Assembly (NCBI GenBank): GCA_022495005.1
Contig: JAGYXB010001043.1
Location: 124,001-188,000 of the forward strand
Direction of reading: 5' to 3'
DNA from: Rhyacophila brunnea
Taxonomy: Eukaryota > Arthropoda > Insecta > Trichoptera > Rhyacophilidae
Length of the DNA: 64,000 nt
Shown here: one piece after another, positions 1-11,126 of the stretch
How the letters are laid out: every line of letters begins with the position of its first letter
Position numbering within the stretch: position 1 is the stretch's first letter
Made by a program: the position numbers and the translations under genes
Notes under the pieces: model-generated
Databases searched by the model: none
Told to the model about the DNA's origin: nothing
The model's input: the letters and a program-made list of their open reading frames with translations, nothing else

Positions 1-148
1 GCTAATATTAATAAAGCCTAAATATAATTTATGTTTCGACTATTTAAATTGATCCATGTACTATCAAAATATGGTAAGTATTATACAGTGAAAACATTCC
101 TGAAATTTTCAAAAGGAGTTTTAACTTTAGGTTCACATATCTCAGGAT

Positions 149-950
149 ATAAAAGATTTGGGAGTATTGTATGATACAAAGTTCACTTTCAATCAACATA
201 TTCTTAACATCAGTACTAGATCTAGCAAAATGCTTGGTTTTGTTATGAGGGTTTCAAAATCATTCGAAAACGTCCGAGTGCTACGTACATTATACGTATC
301 ATTTGTGTTGAGTATTCTTGAATATGCCAGCATTATTTGGAGTCCTAATAGGTTCATGCACACAATTAAGCTGGATCGAGTCCACAATAGATTTCTTAGA
401 TTTCTCTACTTAAGAACATACGGGTTCTTTCCCTATGATAATGACAATAAAATGAATTTCCCGACTCGTTTTCTTCTGGGTATGCTATCAATGCAATCCC
501 TGTCTACCCGAAGAGTGATTGTTCTTTTAAAGCATTTCTTTTTACTTCTTCGTGGGTTCATTTACAATCCGCATATACTGGCAAATATTAATTTTCATGT
601 TCCCACCAATATCACTCGCAGCTCCACGGTCTTCAAGATACCTCGTCGCAGGACAGATGTTATGTTTCATGATGCTGTGTATCGTGCAATTAGCTTATTT
701 GATGGCACCATAAAGGTTGATTTGTTTTTATTAATTATATAATGTTTGTAGACGTTTTAAATAGGATAAATTTATAATTGTATATATTATCATATTTCTT
801 TAATATTTACACATGCTGTCTTTTCCACTTTCTTGTCATATTAGTTGTTATTTGTAATTAAGATATTTTTATATATTTGTATGTATTATGTATTATGGCG
901 CATTGGCCAAAAGCTGTAATGCCGTAATACTCTTTTTTATAAATAAATAA
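149..950 (+). mobile_element. 5'-truncated Jockey/CR1-like non-LTR retrotransposon (LINE) with TSD
   Basis: The element is flanked by a perfect 12-bp direct repeat, atatctcaggat, at 137-148 and 951-962, which is a target-site duplication. The open frame entering at 149 (IKDLGVLYDTKFTF...) runs to a stop at 740-742. It matches the end of the reverse-transcriptase region: a DLGV-x-D motif, a thumb-like SILEYASIIWSP block and an R-rich C-terminus. There is no real start codon; the first in-frame ATG is internal because the 5' end is lost. The 3' UTR follows and ends in an aaataaataa tail at about 941-950. The same 3' end recurs at 38534-38808. Family (Jockey versus CR1-like) is inferred from the motif layout only. 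Confidence 0.85.
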
Positions 951-962
951 ATATCTCAGGAT

Positions 963-1409
963 CTATTTTGATGGACTTGATCCATAATTATTTTGAACCA
1001 CCCATTTATAGGCATTGATGTCAATAAGGGTAGTAAAAATAATGATATAGCTTATCTATAGGGAATTTGGTTTGAAAAAAGCTCTGATATATTGATTTAA
1101 CGTGTGTGGGAAGTGCAAGACTGTATATGTGCCTGTCTGTGTGTGCTAAAAAATGTGTTTTTTTTACACCGGTGAACATTCATGCGAAAGGCAATGGGAA
1201 TAACTAAGCTAACGCAATGTGGTAGGCACTATTATAGTCCCTGCCATAACAACGGGTAGGTGTAAAATCTAATATAAAATATGTATGGTTTATTTTAAAT
1301 GTTTGATTTTGTACTTGCCTTATTTCATGTCAGTCACTATAACGTAACAAAGTACCTTTGGATACAATTCGTATTAGTTGAGTTCTAAATACTATATAAA
1401 ATAGATCAC
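963..1409. other. Intronic sequence, nothing recognised
   Basis: AT-rich, low-complexity patches; no repeat partner, coding frame or RNA gene seen. Confidence 0.5.
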
Positions 1410-1674
1410 CAGTCGTCAGCTGAATGCAGAACTATTCTAACTCACATTAGAAATATTTTGCAGAAGAGTTTTTTGAAACAGCCTACTTCAGTTATTATTT
1501 ATTTATATGGACAAGTGTATGCACCATTTTTTTTCATCAATAATCCTACTAAAATATGATGCATCCATTTATCCATAAAGATAATAAATAATTTCAGTAA
1601 GTTGTTTCAAAAAACTCTCTCCTCAAAAATTTCAAATGTAAGTTAGAATAGTTCTGCATTCAGCTGACGACCTG
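1410..1674. mobile_element. Short inverted-repeat (MITE-like) element
   Basis: Two arms of about 90 bp, 1410-1503 and 1583-1674, are reverse complements with some mismatches. They share the outer sequence gtcgtcagctgaatgcagaa and an inner TTTTTTGAAACA block. The spacer is AT-rich and non-coding. A clear TSD was not found. No other copy is present in the window, so the superfamily is unknown. Confidence 0.6.
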
Positions 1675-1879
1675 ATTCACATCGTTAAAATATAACGCTT
1701 ACGACCCCGAACTACGCCTTAAAAATACATTTCCATGTTAGATTACGTTAAGTTAAATTTTCATAGTTTTCATTTTGGCATTTCTAAGACGAAACCAGTT
1801 TCTAGTGTTTTTTTTTTTTTAATTGGTTCTACAATCTTATTTGGATCTGGGCCGCCTCACGAAGGGGTTTCACAGTTTT

Positions 1880-1923
1880 GCGAGAAATTGATGTAAGTCA
1901 CTTACTTGCTCAACTTATTAGGT
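1880..1923 (-). mobile_element. SINE fragment (family 1)
   Basis: About 44 bp resembles the central body of the tRNA-headed SINE seen intact at 28852-29097 (gagaaatggatgt, then cttgctcaacctattaggtc). It abuts a family A MITE and replaces that MITE's left end. Confidence 0.5.
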
Positions 1924-2466
1924 CAGCACACTAAACTTTGTCAGTCAACCGTTTTTGTTTTCATTGAAATAAGACTACAATTTATTTACAGACGGCGTTG
2001 GTTAGTTTTTACAATTCAATTAAACCCTGCAAAACCAAGCCATAATAAATAATATGTCAAAAATACTCGTCTATCTATAAAATATTTAAAATTATGCAAT
2101 TAAATCGTACATAACTTTGGATGTTTTATAGATAGAATAATATTTTTATCTATGATAGTTTGGTTGAAGCAGGGCTTAATGAATTTTAAATAAATGAGCC
2201 AACAATATTTTGTAATAATATGTATTCTCAATCCAACAAAAACAAAGTATTAATGAAAAGTTTGCACAATTTCGTCGTATCAACCAAAGTATACCAAAAC
2301 TATTATGGTTTGGTTTAGACAGGGTTTAATTGATTTTTAAAAACTAACCAATACCATCGGTAAATTTAAGTCTTATTTCAATGGAAACAAATACGTATTA
2401 CTAACAAAGTGTAATGTGCACTATCTATGGCCGATCTTATCAGCCTACCTCCACCCTTCGTCATTG
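1924..2466. mobile_element. hAT-type foldback MITE, family A (left end lost)
   Basis: The sequence runs from a cacactaaactttgtcagtc block through symmetrical AT-rich arms, with paired tctataaaatatt and attttatagataga motifs. It closes with the family terminus, cagcctacctccacccttcg. The left terminal 40-50 bp are missing and a SINE fragment lies in their place. It is non-coding. Family A copies also occur at 3338, 13555, 27035, 34291, 40806, 42635 and 51159. Confidence 0.75.
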
Positions 2467-2864
2467 AGTTATATTTTCGTTATTTAAGGTATGAATCGTA
2501 TCATATATTAATATTTGTCACGTAAACGAAACGTACTTATCTAATGTTTGAATACATTAATTATGTCATAAACCAAAACTGCTATTAAAGTCTTGGTCTA
2601 TCTAATATGGCGGCAGACTTTCACATATATGTCTTATTAATCCGTTTTGTGATTCACACAATTTGCTGTCCGTTTATTTATACTAACAATGATCTGTATC
2701 TATCTATACACAGGTACTATACAGGATTTATGTATTTATGATGTCGAAAGTCACACGACAAAACAATAATGAAAATTTACATTTACGAAAATAATTTAAT
2801 GTTTACTTCTCGGAAATTTTATAGGTATTCTGTATAAATATATTGCAGCGTGTGAATGTGAGCG

Positions 2865-3095
2865 TACATGTGTCCCGGGACGTCGGTGTGTAGGTAGGTC
2901 TACCGCTCGGGTCCGCCGGGGCTTTCAAACCGCAAATGTGCGGTCCGTCGGGGGCCCGGGTCTTCGCAGTACGGCTCTGGTGGGCTGACCGCGACCGCGC
3001 GCGATGGGTAGCTCGCCGCGACGGACTTGCGGCCGGCCCTGGACTGGGAACGGCGGGGGGTGCTGCAATATGTTATCGGCGCGAGGAGGGTTCAC
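2865..3095. other. CpG-rich, GC-rich island of unknown role
   Basis: This stretch of about 230 bp is strikingly G+C and CpG rich compared with both flanks, and it has no second copy in the window. A TATA-like gtataaatata lies just upstream (about 2829-2839). The open frame across it has no domain I recognise and ends in low-complexity AT-rich sequence. It could be an alternative promoter or first exon, an enhancer, or a fragment of a GC-rich element. No function is assigned. Confidence 0.4.
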
Positions 3096-3337
3096 GCAAA
3101 TTCAAATTATATATAGTGTCCAAACCCTACAAACAGTGTGTACTTCTAAATATTAACTATTTAATTTCAATTGAGATATAATTGAGAAGATTAAAAGAGT
3201 ACAGTTGTTAACGATAACCTATAAATAAAAATAAAATAAAGAATAATAATTAAAATAAAACTAAATAGAAACATGTCGTCACCTCAATACTACAACTAGA
3301 TAACTTGATTTTCACTGTGTTTGAGATAGCCATTGAA

Positions 3338-3905
3338 CAGTAGCGAAGGGAAGGCTGTTAAGATCCGCCATAAAAGTGCACATTTAACTTTGTTAGTCAT
3401 ACATATTTGTTTTTATTGAACTAAGACTCAATTAATAAAACACCCGTGCGGCTTAAGCGTTGGACTATCACGCCGTGGGTCCCAGGTTCGAATCCTGAAT
3501 CTGGCAAGTACACATATTGTTTTTCAATTTGTGTGTGAGTCAGGGTATGGACCTAATAGCTTGAGCAAGTGGCTGACATCCATTTCTCGTAAAAAAACAA
3601 AATCTGTTAATACAAACCTCTACTCTGTGGAGGCCCATATGATCCTATTAGGATCGGACATGGTCGGATTAAGACTTACATCAATTAAACTCCGCCTAAA
3701 CCAAACCATAATAGTTTTTTGTATTTTTGGGCGATAGAATAAATTTTTGCATAATTTTTCATTCATACTTGTTTTCGTTAGATTAAGAATACATATTACA
3801 CATATTGTTGGTTAATTTTTTTAAATACATTAAACCCTGGTTAAACCAAACTATAATGTTTAGATAAAAATATTATTCTATTTATAAAATATTTATAAAA
3901 TATTC
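3338..3905. mobile_element. hAT-type MITE family A, interrupted by a SINE and truncated at the right
   Basis: The left terminus starts with cagtagcgaaggg at 3338 and the internal family A blocks continue to 3440. A SINE occupies 3441-3668, after which family A resumes until about 3905, where it joins an RTE fragment. The order of events is MITE first, SINE second. The right terminus is absent. Confidence 0.75.
3441..3668 (+). mobile_element. tRNA-headed SINE (family 1), near complete
   Basis: The head contains an A-box-like gtgcggcttaagcgttgga and a B box (aggttcgaatcc) spaced as in an RNA polymerase III promoter. The body follows: caagtacacatattg, gagcaagtggctgaca, then a 3' region ending atcctattaggatcggacat. 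The host family A sequence aagact is repeated on both sides as a partial TSD. Family 1 occurs at least nine times in the window, in both orientations. Confidence 0.85.
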
Positions 3906-4575
3906 AAGCCTCCTCCAACTCTCTCGGTCCTGTGTCGTTCGCTGGCACGTATTTCCGCCGAACTTTATCAGTTTGTCAATCCAGCGGCTTTTAGGGCGAC
4001 CCTGTAGCCGTTTCGTGTCCCTTGGGTACCATTGGATGACGGAATTTGTCTAGCGGCCGTCCTTTCTGCGAGCAATGTGCCCCGCCCATCTCCATTTCAG
4101 CTGTTTGGAAACGTCTATTACATCGCGTACTCCTGTCTGCTTCCTAACCGATTCGTTTCTCTTACGGTCCTTTCGCGTGATGCCCAACATACACCTCTCC
4201 ATGCCTCGCTGTGCGACTCTTAGCCTTTGTACATCTCTCGTGTTGATGGTCCACGTCTCGCAGCCATACGTGAGCACGGGCAGCACACATTGGTTAAACA
4301 CCCTACGCTTAAGACATAATGGTAGGTCATTCTTTAAGCTACCATTCAGACGTCCGAAAGCACTCCACCCCAGCTTTGTTCTGCGAGCAATTTCATCGTG
4401 CATGCTTCCGTCTATGGGCACCTGCAGTCCGAGATAGACGTAGCTGCTGTCTTGCTCGAGTTGGGTGCCATTAACACAGATAATCGCAGGGTCCGAAAAG
4501 CAGTTCCTCATCACTTTTGTCTTTGAGACATTTATCTTTAGGCCGACCGTTTGGCTGACATCTGCGAGTTCTTGC
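3906..4575 (-). pseudogene. RTE/BovB-like reverse transcriptase C-terminal fragment
   Basis: On the minus strand an open frame at 4514-4050 encodes the region after the RT active site: SYVYLGLQVPIDGS, EIARRTKLGWSAFGRLN, RVFNQCVLPVLTYGCETW and LKWRWAGHIARR. These are hallmarks of RTE-type LINEs. The frame stops at a TAG at about 4050, where a tryptophan is expected. Beyond the stop, homologous coding resumes (KSRWIDKLIKFGGNTCQR) to about 3906. The upstream part (LKINVSKTKVM) reaches about 4575. The catalytic half is absent, so this is a dead fragment. Confidence 0.85.
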
Positions 4576-5204
4576 TATAAAGTATAAACATTCAATGTTT
4601 TTTCCTATTAAATACCGATGACCCAGTGTAGTAATCAATAATAATTAATGAACTCTTAAGTATGTTAAGCTCTTTGACGTGAGTCTTGAATACGGTGAAA
4701 TGCTATTCCTCATTACCGGTATTAAAGCACCAAGGAATACCGGTCAAGACACAAAACACAATCCTCTGTGGTTTATATATAATTAATCACCCCTGGCGCG
4801 TGAAATATGCACAGTGCTTCAAATGCTCTCTATGACGTAACATAGGTAGGTATGCCTCGGAACAAATTCAGATATTATACCTATCAACCCTCGGCAAAGT
4901 AAGGGTTGGACATTAACACTTAATTGACTGTTGTGTCGGATAACGCGGTGCCACGAACAGAACGCGGGGGATGATGCAGTGGTGTACGCATTGAAAGGGT
5001 GAATTATTATTATTATCGGAAATAAAAATAGAATAATTAAATTTAATAATTATGGTAGTTTTATATATTGTTTAGTGACCAGTGATTGAAATCGAAATTT
5101 TCAATAGCGACGCTCAGAGATCGATTGCCACCCCAGACTCGGAATTCCCTTTTGATGTGGTCCAGGATTATTTTCCTATTGTGCAATTTTATTAGATTAA
5201 ATAC
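4576..5204. other. Intronic sequence, nothing recognised
   Basis: Unremarkable single-copy-looking sequence between an RTE fragment and the first TTAGG-bearing repeat. Confidence 0.4.
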
Positions 5205-5345
5205 ATATGAACATTAATTCAATTTTCATAGCTGATTCTGGCATAACTCATGAACTCAAGCATTAAAACCTAACCTAACCTAACAAATAACCCAGTATAA
5301 CGGCTGTTTTCAAAAATTGTTTGCTGCTGGCTTCATGTAAAGTGT
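5205..5345 (+). repeat. Dispersed repeat carrying a TTAGG-type tract, copy 1
   Basis: The unit contains aattttcatagctgatt, then an attcatgaattcaag-like block, then cctaacctaacctaac (5269-5284), then tttgctgctggcttc and accgacaagaacc. The same ordered blocks recur at 5568-5972 and 15977-16352, with partial copies at 8711 (reverse) and 39018. Confidence 0.7.
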
Positions 5346-5567
5346 AAACCGACAAGAACCGGAAGCTTTGAAATGAAAATCATTCGCGTTACTCTGGCAA
5401 TCGTTCGTAATTTTGTACCACTAGAACTTTTATTATAGGGGTGGACGTAAAAGTGGCACACAATTACGACTGTTTGGTAAGGATAAATGTAGTTACCTAG
5501 TAAAAATTATCTTATTTAGCTGTGAATTGAAATTAAATTACATTCAACGGTGAATCAAATGGTTACA

Positions 5568-5972
5568 TTAAATTGTACGTAAAACATTTCACTGTAGTAC
5601 AGTTCGCCGTGAGCTTTTTCGGAAAGAGATGACTGTATACTATACGGTCTCCAATTTAGATTCAATATGAACATAAATTCAATTTTCATAACTGATTTTG
5701 GCAAAATTCATGAATTCAAGAATGAAAACATAAACTAACCTTACCTAACAAATAATCCAATATATCGGCTATTTTCAAAATTTGTTTGCTGCTGGCTTCC
5801 TGTAAGTATAGTGTAAACCGACAAGAACCGTGTTTTATTTAGACATAAATTTTATGTCAGTACTATACGATCCAAAGAGGTTGGACGGTCATTAATATAC
5901 GGCTATACATTTCCAATACAACATTACACGGTGAAGTATGATACGGCGAACTGCAAACGTACAAGTTTAGAT
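5568..5972 (+). repeat. Dispersed repeat with TTAGG-type tract, copy 2, more complete
   Basis: It begins aaattgtacgtaaaacattt and contains cagttcgccgtgag, the CCTAAC-type tract (degenerate here) and accgacaagaacc. It ends cggcgaactgcaaacgtacaagttt. The two ends share gtacgt and cagttcgccgt motifs in inverted orientation, suggesting a DNA element with imperfect inverted ends. It is non-coding. The matching copy is 15977-16352. Confidence 0.65.
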
Positions 5973-6706
5973 TAGTAGGTTCTATTATTTTTACTGCGGC
6001 TATTATTTTTGTGACTTGGATAAATTCTCCGTTTTAGTGAACTTAATATGTTTTTTTAAATAATTTATTAAAACAAATTGTGATCGTAATGATAGACTAC
6101 GCCAATGGAATTAAAGTACAGGAAGGGGTTTAAGGTTTAGTAGGCCGCATTTACCGGGCGGCACCCTCCCCAAGGGGGCTAAGAAGTTAGGTATTTAGTT
6201 ACCTTTCGAGTATAACGGCAGGTAAACAAGGGTTTCACACGCGTGTAGTAAAAGCCAAATGTCGCTAACATTTAATTCAGCCAAGAATAGATATTTATAA
6301 ATATCATCTTATAAATATTTAATACGGAAATTAAAGAAACACGTGTTAATTTTAGTTAATCTGTTTATGATTCCGGGTTTTAATTGGAATCGAGCTTCTC
6401 GTTATAATAATATATATTGTAATATATACTCATCGTCCACAGCACCTTTTACACGTGGGTTTATTATAATATATGTACCTACTTACGCAATAAATATTAG
6501 ATAAGAATCCTCTTTTATAGATTTCGTTGCAGTCTATCTATTTTTTCTTTGAGTGATAGATAACCTGCCGCCATAACATTGCCAAGTGTTTTTTTGTTTC
6601 ACCCTTATCGAACGTCGGCTACGGCTACTTGAATGAACTATTTTTTTTCTTTTGCAAACGCGCGTAACTTCAAGAATATTTTTCTTATACACATTTATTA
6701 ATTACT
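5973..6706. other. Intronic sequence with one short GC-rich patch
   Basis: A compact GC-rich patch lies near 6145-6180 (gccgcatttaccgggcggca). Otherwise AT-rich; no feature identified. Confidence 0.4.
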
Positions 6707-6720
6707 ACAGTTGAAAGTGT

Positions 6721-7550
6721 GGCAGCAGCGTGATATTTAATAAGCCTGTGCAGCTGCTGGCGTATGCCGATGTTATCGACATCATTGCCATATCAGAATT
6801 GGCGCTAAAAAAGGCATTCACAGCACTTAGAAGCCTCTGCCAAAAGAATGGGCTTACTAATAAACGAGGCAAAAACTAAATACATGCCTGTATATGTCAC
6901 GCCACGAGAAGCCGCACCAAAGTTAGATATTGGTGCATACAAGTTTGATACGGTCGACAATTTCATATACCTTGGTTCTCTTGTAACTCGACATAGTGAT
7001 ATTACAGAAGAAATCAACAAGAGAATCAAGTCTGCGAATAAATGCTACTTTGGCCTGTTAAGACATTTTAAGTCCCGCATACTATCTCGCCGAACTAAAA
7101 GCACTCTTTACATGACACTTGTAAGGCCAGTGCTCATTACGCATCGCAAACCTGGACATTAACTCTGCGAAATGAACGAGCCCTCAACATTTTTGAAAGA
7201 AAAATTCTCCGCTGTATATATGGACCGATCAGGGACGGCACCAATTGGAGAAGATATAATGCTGAGCTCTACGGGCTGTACGACGATTGCAGCGCAGTTC
7301 AATCAATTAAGATTGAGAGACTGCGATGGCTAGGTCATGTGCACCGTATGAATGACAATGAAGCAATCCAATAGAGCGTAGAAGAAGAGGGAGGTCAAAG
7401 ATTCGCTGATTGGATGGAGCTGCCAGTGACTGCCATATTCTGGGGGTACCGAATTGGAAAGCGGCCACACTGGATAGGGATAGGTGGAGGGAGCTGTTGG
7501 AGGAGGCCAAGACCCACACCGGGTTGTCGCGCCCCTGATGATGATGATGA
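6721..7550 (+). mobile_element. 5'-truncated RTE-like LINE with 14-bp TSD; RT catalytic box mutated
   Basis: A perfect direct repeat acagttgaaagtgt flanks the insert (6707-6720 and 7550-7563). The insert encodes RT from the catalytic box (LLAYADV at about 6757-6774; family consensus has YADD, so the second aspartate is lost) through GLLINEAKTKYMPVYV, NFIYLGSLV and RRTKSTLYMTLVRPVL to RLRWLGHVHRM. Frameshifts near 6845 and 7138 and a stop at about 7370 break the frame. The 3' end is a tgatgatgatgatga microsatellite, usual for such LINEs. The host sequence is itself a repeat related to 57539-57640. Confidence 0.9.
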
Positions 7551-7650
7551 CAGTTGAAAGTGTAAAGTATCAAAAAAATATCTCAAATTGCAAGCTTCGT
7601 ATTTTTCCGCTAGGTGCCTTTGGTAGGTAGAAGATTCCCCCTTAAGTACA
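7551..7650 (-). repeat. Repeat shared with 57539-57640 (interrupted by the RTE insertion)
   Basis: The blocks tctcaaattgcaagcttcg and atttttccgctaggtgc, ending in cccccttaag, occur in reverse complement within the centre of the foldback element at 57161-58006. The RTE LINE landed inside this copy. Confidence 0.65.
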
Positions 7651-8239
7651 GGCGATGGAAAAATTTTAATATACTTCTAGATTATTAACAATTACTACAA
7701 AATTTTAATTCGACGGTTTGGGAAACGTTAAATCTTGTCTCCAGCCGCTAACGCTGTGTTACACTAATGTACCTCAGTTACCTATGTACCAAGCGACCGT
7801 CGTGAGGGCTAAATAATCCCCTAACATCCAATTCTAAGTGGGCGGGAGTTATTAAAGGGGTCTTTAGGCCTTCTACGTTTATCGTGCGGTCACACGGCTC
7901 TACGCCGGGTCTACGGAGGTCTACGCCGGTCTACGACTCACTTAGAAATTATTATTCTGCTTCTGTTAGCTACGACTCGCAGTGTTTTGTTAATTGTTTT
8001 TGTTTACGTAATTTCGCTCTCGCGTAATTGGTGAATGTTTTATTCGTAAATATATAATTTTAACAATGTAACGTGTCGGTGAATATATAAAAATATATTT
8101 CTCTTAATTATTGAAGCTATTCTTATTTAGGCTATTTTTTCACACGTAAAAAATCGCATTCAATTGGATTTGAACCACGATGGTTCGGTTATCAGCCTTT
8201 ACGCCACAGTATGATAATGCAATCATGACGATTATACAT

Positions 8240-8570
8240 TATAATATTATAGTTTAGAATTGTTCCGTTGCCTAGGCAGCGAATTTATTATTGTCGTCCA
8301 CTTGCAATTCCTTATGTAAACGAACTATTAAACGTCAGAATGACAGTTGGTACTTTAACAATAAAATCAACGAGAAACCATTATATAATTTAGTAATATA
8401 AGTCAAAGTGTATAGAAATAAACCAACGGCGTTCCAATAAGCGGTCCTTTTTCTTGAGTGTGTAATTTAACAAGATAATTAAGAGCTAGTCAAAGAATCT
8501 AGTTTATCACAAGTTTTGTTTTTGTTTTGTTACGTCAAAGAAGTATAACTTCTAACTCGCATACATCAGT
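8240..8570 (+). repeat. Dispersed repeat; inverted partner at 10952-12135
   Basis: The ordered blocks gttccgttgcctaggcagcg, gcaattccttatgtaaacga, attaaacgtcagaatgacag, caagataattaagag and aaagaagtataacttctaa all recur in reverse complement at 10952-11126 plus 12089-12135. That copy is split by a hAT insertion. Non-coding; class unknown. Confidence 0.7.
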
Positions 8571-8574
8571 ACTC

Positions 8575-8940
8575 TTGACTCCTAAGAATGTAGGATGTAT
8601 TTGTCAGATCTAGTATTGTTCGGTAGGCATCTTAGCTTGCGAAAAATGCATCTAGCTTATGGCGTTTTTATTAGCGTTTTTTATGCCTTCGACAGCTTTA
8701 AATGTGCTTAGGTTAAGTTAGGTTAGGTTTTCATTCTTGAATTCATGAATTTTGTCAAAATTGGCTATGACAATCAGCGCGGTTCCCGCCTGGCGTCCTC
8801 ATAACCGACTTTAACCAAAAAATGTAGTAAATTAATATTTTCACAAAATCTATGTTTTTTCCTGCCAAATAGTTTGTTTTCGCACCCCGTCTGGCATATT
8901 TTGTCAATGACAGTTGGCAACACTGCTTCCAATACATTGC
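8575..8940. repeat. Dispersed repeat related to 18945-19415, with a reverse TTAGG tract
   Basis: The blocks cagatctag, agcttgc, agctttaaatgtgct and ttttttcctgccaaatagtt also occur in the same order at 18945-19415. Between them sits ttaggttaagttaggttagg (8708-8727) beside a cattcttgaattcatgaat block, which is the reverse complement of the TTAGG-bearing repeat at 5205. Confidence 0.6.
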
Positions 8941-10951
8941 ATCACATGAGATGAGCTTGACATCATAAATAATTGAAAAATAATTAATGTCTTACAATGA
9001 ATTAATTGTAATGGATTAGAAACAGTCCCTCTAAATGTAAAGTCGTAGCTCATATCGTAAAAGTCCCTTTCTGAAATTTCACCAAAAGTTAAGGGCAGCA
9101 CTAAGGAGCGGGCAGGGCAATAATTACCCAGCGAGGCGCCTCTGACGAAGGGGCGGCACATTAAATTTTACAAGCGGCAAGCTAGGAAGTGAGATGAGGT
9201 CATTACAGGCATCACGTGTCTGTCCTTATCCACGTGTCACATAAAACATGAGGGGGTGAGAATGACGTCGCATTACCTCGACTGTTTCAGTGTTTTATCT
9301 CTTGGACGTTTTGTTTCCGGGTTGTTTAAATCACCCTTGGGAACGTCTTTGTGAAGATTTAATTAATTCTGTTACCCTTTTTATATATGTAAAAAATATA
9401 TATACAATTCGTAAAATTATACCACACACTGGCGACTGTTTGGAGGATCTATGATGACTATAGGGATCTATCTACACAGTTTTTTTAGCATTATGGTATT
9501 AAGATTTTTGTGTTAGCACTATAACCAGATCCCTAAATCGCTTTCACTTAAGTTAAAAAAAGTAAAGTTAATTCATTGTGCATTGCAATAACAATTCACA
9601 GCTATATGGCAAAATTTGCAATTTGTGGAGTAGGTAGTTGAGATTGAAATTAATAAAGCCTTAGCTATTTTACAAACATTCCTAAAAATAAACTATTTTT
9701 TTTATTATTAAACGAATAAGATTTCAGAATGTTACATTCTATATACTGAATATCCATATTTTGAAAACATCTAATGCATATACACACTAAAAAAAATCGT
9801 TTTTGTTGAAAAATTCGCGCGATGTTTTCAAATTATGTATATTCCTAAAAATCTTGTTTTTTTTTTTTAAATTATTGTAACTTCAAATGGCGATTCTCTG
9901 ATTATTTTTGTGGTTGATGCCCTATACTGGCCTATACCCATAGTCACCAATATATTAAGTACCTACTAATGATTATTGTTGAAATTTTTATATTTAGTTT
10001 TCCCCCCACCTCTAAAATGTAAAATAATATGACTGTAATACTTAGATCACGTTGGCCATGTCTCTAGTATATAAGCCCCCTACCACGTGACTGATTTTTA
10101 GTACCTATGTACCACACTGAACAAAATCTTATGGCAAAGGTTGTGTTTACGGCAATACAAAAAAAAATATCATCATTCATCTAAAATATATTTTTTGGCT
10201 CTCTGAATAATTGAGAAAAATATCGAAGTTGCATCCGTCTACCTGAGGTGTATGCAAATATGCATCATTTCAGATTACAAACACGATTCGAGTGAGAAAA
10301 TTATTAATAACCATGTCTTTGCTTCTTCTTAAGAGGTGGTTGTTGGTATTTTTTAACAATCACAAACATCCAGGCTTTGAGAAAATCACATAAATAAATT
10401 GTCCTCGTCGGGAATCGAACCCAGAAGTCAAAAAATAAATAATCAATAATAATTAACATTATTCGCATCCCTTACTGTATTTATGTATAACTTGCTCGCC
10501 TTATAGCAGTCGAAAAGTTCGTGCACCGATACAATATCGCTATTCGCAACCCTAAACCGTGAACCCAAACATCACTCTAAACTTATCACCTCAATACGTT
10601 TCCGCTTGATAATTAGGCAACCGCCCTTTCCGCACAAATTCCCAACCCCAATCTACCCTCGCGCTACAAGATTGTTTGCTGGCATGGCTTAGCGAGCAGC
10701 GTCGCGCCCCGCCGCGGCGTCGCAGGCTGTTGTTTCGTGTTACTTAAGCGCCTACGAAAGCGGTAAACAAGGCGATGGAACCCCATCCCTTCTAAATTTC
10801 ACCCACCCCAGGCGGCAGGTTTTGTCTAACTACGGATTGCTGATTGTGAATTTTAGATGGATCGATCTACAATGGTTGCAACACTCAATATAACGACTCG
10901 GAAACATTCCCGTTATAATATAAAAATCGGTATGTACTTATGTACGCGCGT
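8941..10951. other. Mostly single-copy-looking intron; GC-richer patch at 10600-10830
   Basis: Contains two cacgtgt E-box-like motifs close together (9212-9218 and 9229-9235) and a reversed tRNA B-box-like gggaatcgaaccc near 10409, probably old SINE debris. It also has a GC-richer patch at 10600-10830 (cgcgccccgccgcggcgtcg) without a partner. No coding call. Confidence 0.35.
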
Positions 10952-11126
10952 TAGAAGTTATACTTCTTTGGCGTAATAAAACAAAAACAAAACTTGTGAT
11001 AACCTAGATTTTTCGACTACCTCTTAATTATCTTGTTATTTCTCGTTGTTTTTATTTTTAAAGTGACAACTGTCACTCTGACGTTTAATCGTTTGTTTGC
11101 GTAAGGAATTGCAAAAGACCGACAAT
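10952..11126 (-). repeat. Dispersed repeat, first part, split by hAT family C
   Basis: This is the reverse complement of 8240-8570: ttagaagttatacttcttt at the left and tgacgtttaatcgtttg further right. An internal segment is deleted relative to the other copy. The remainder continues at 12089-12135 (gttgcctaggcaacggaac). Confidence 0.7.

Noticed and set aside
2936..3181. Groucho first exon in the CpG island
   Set aside because: Translation does not resemble the conserved Groucho N-terminus (KFTI...ERIKEEFNFLQ) in any frame that I could read.
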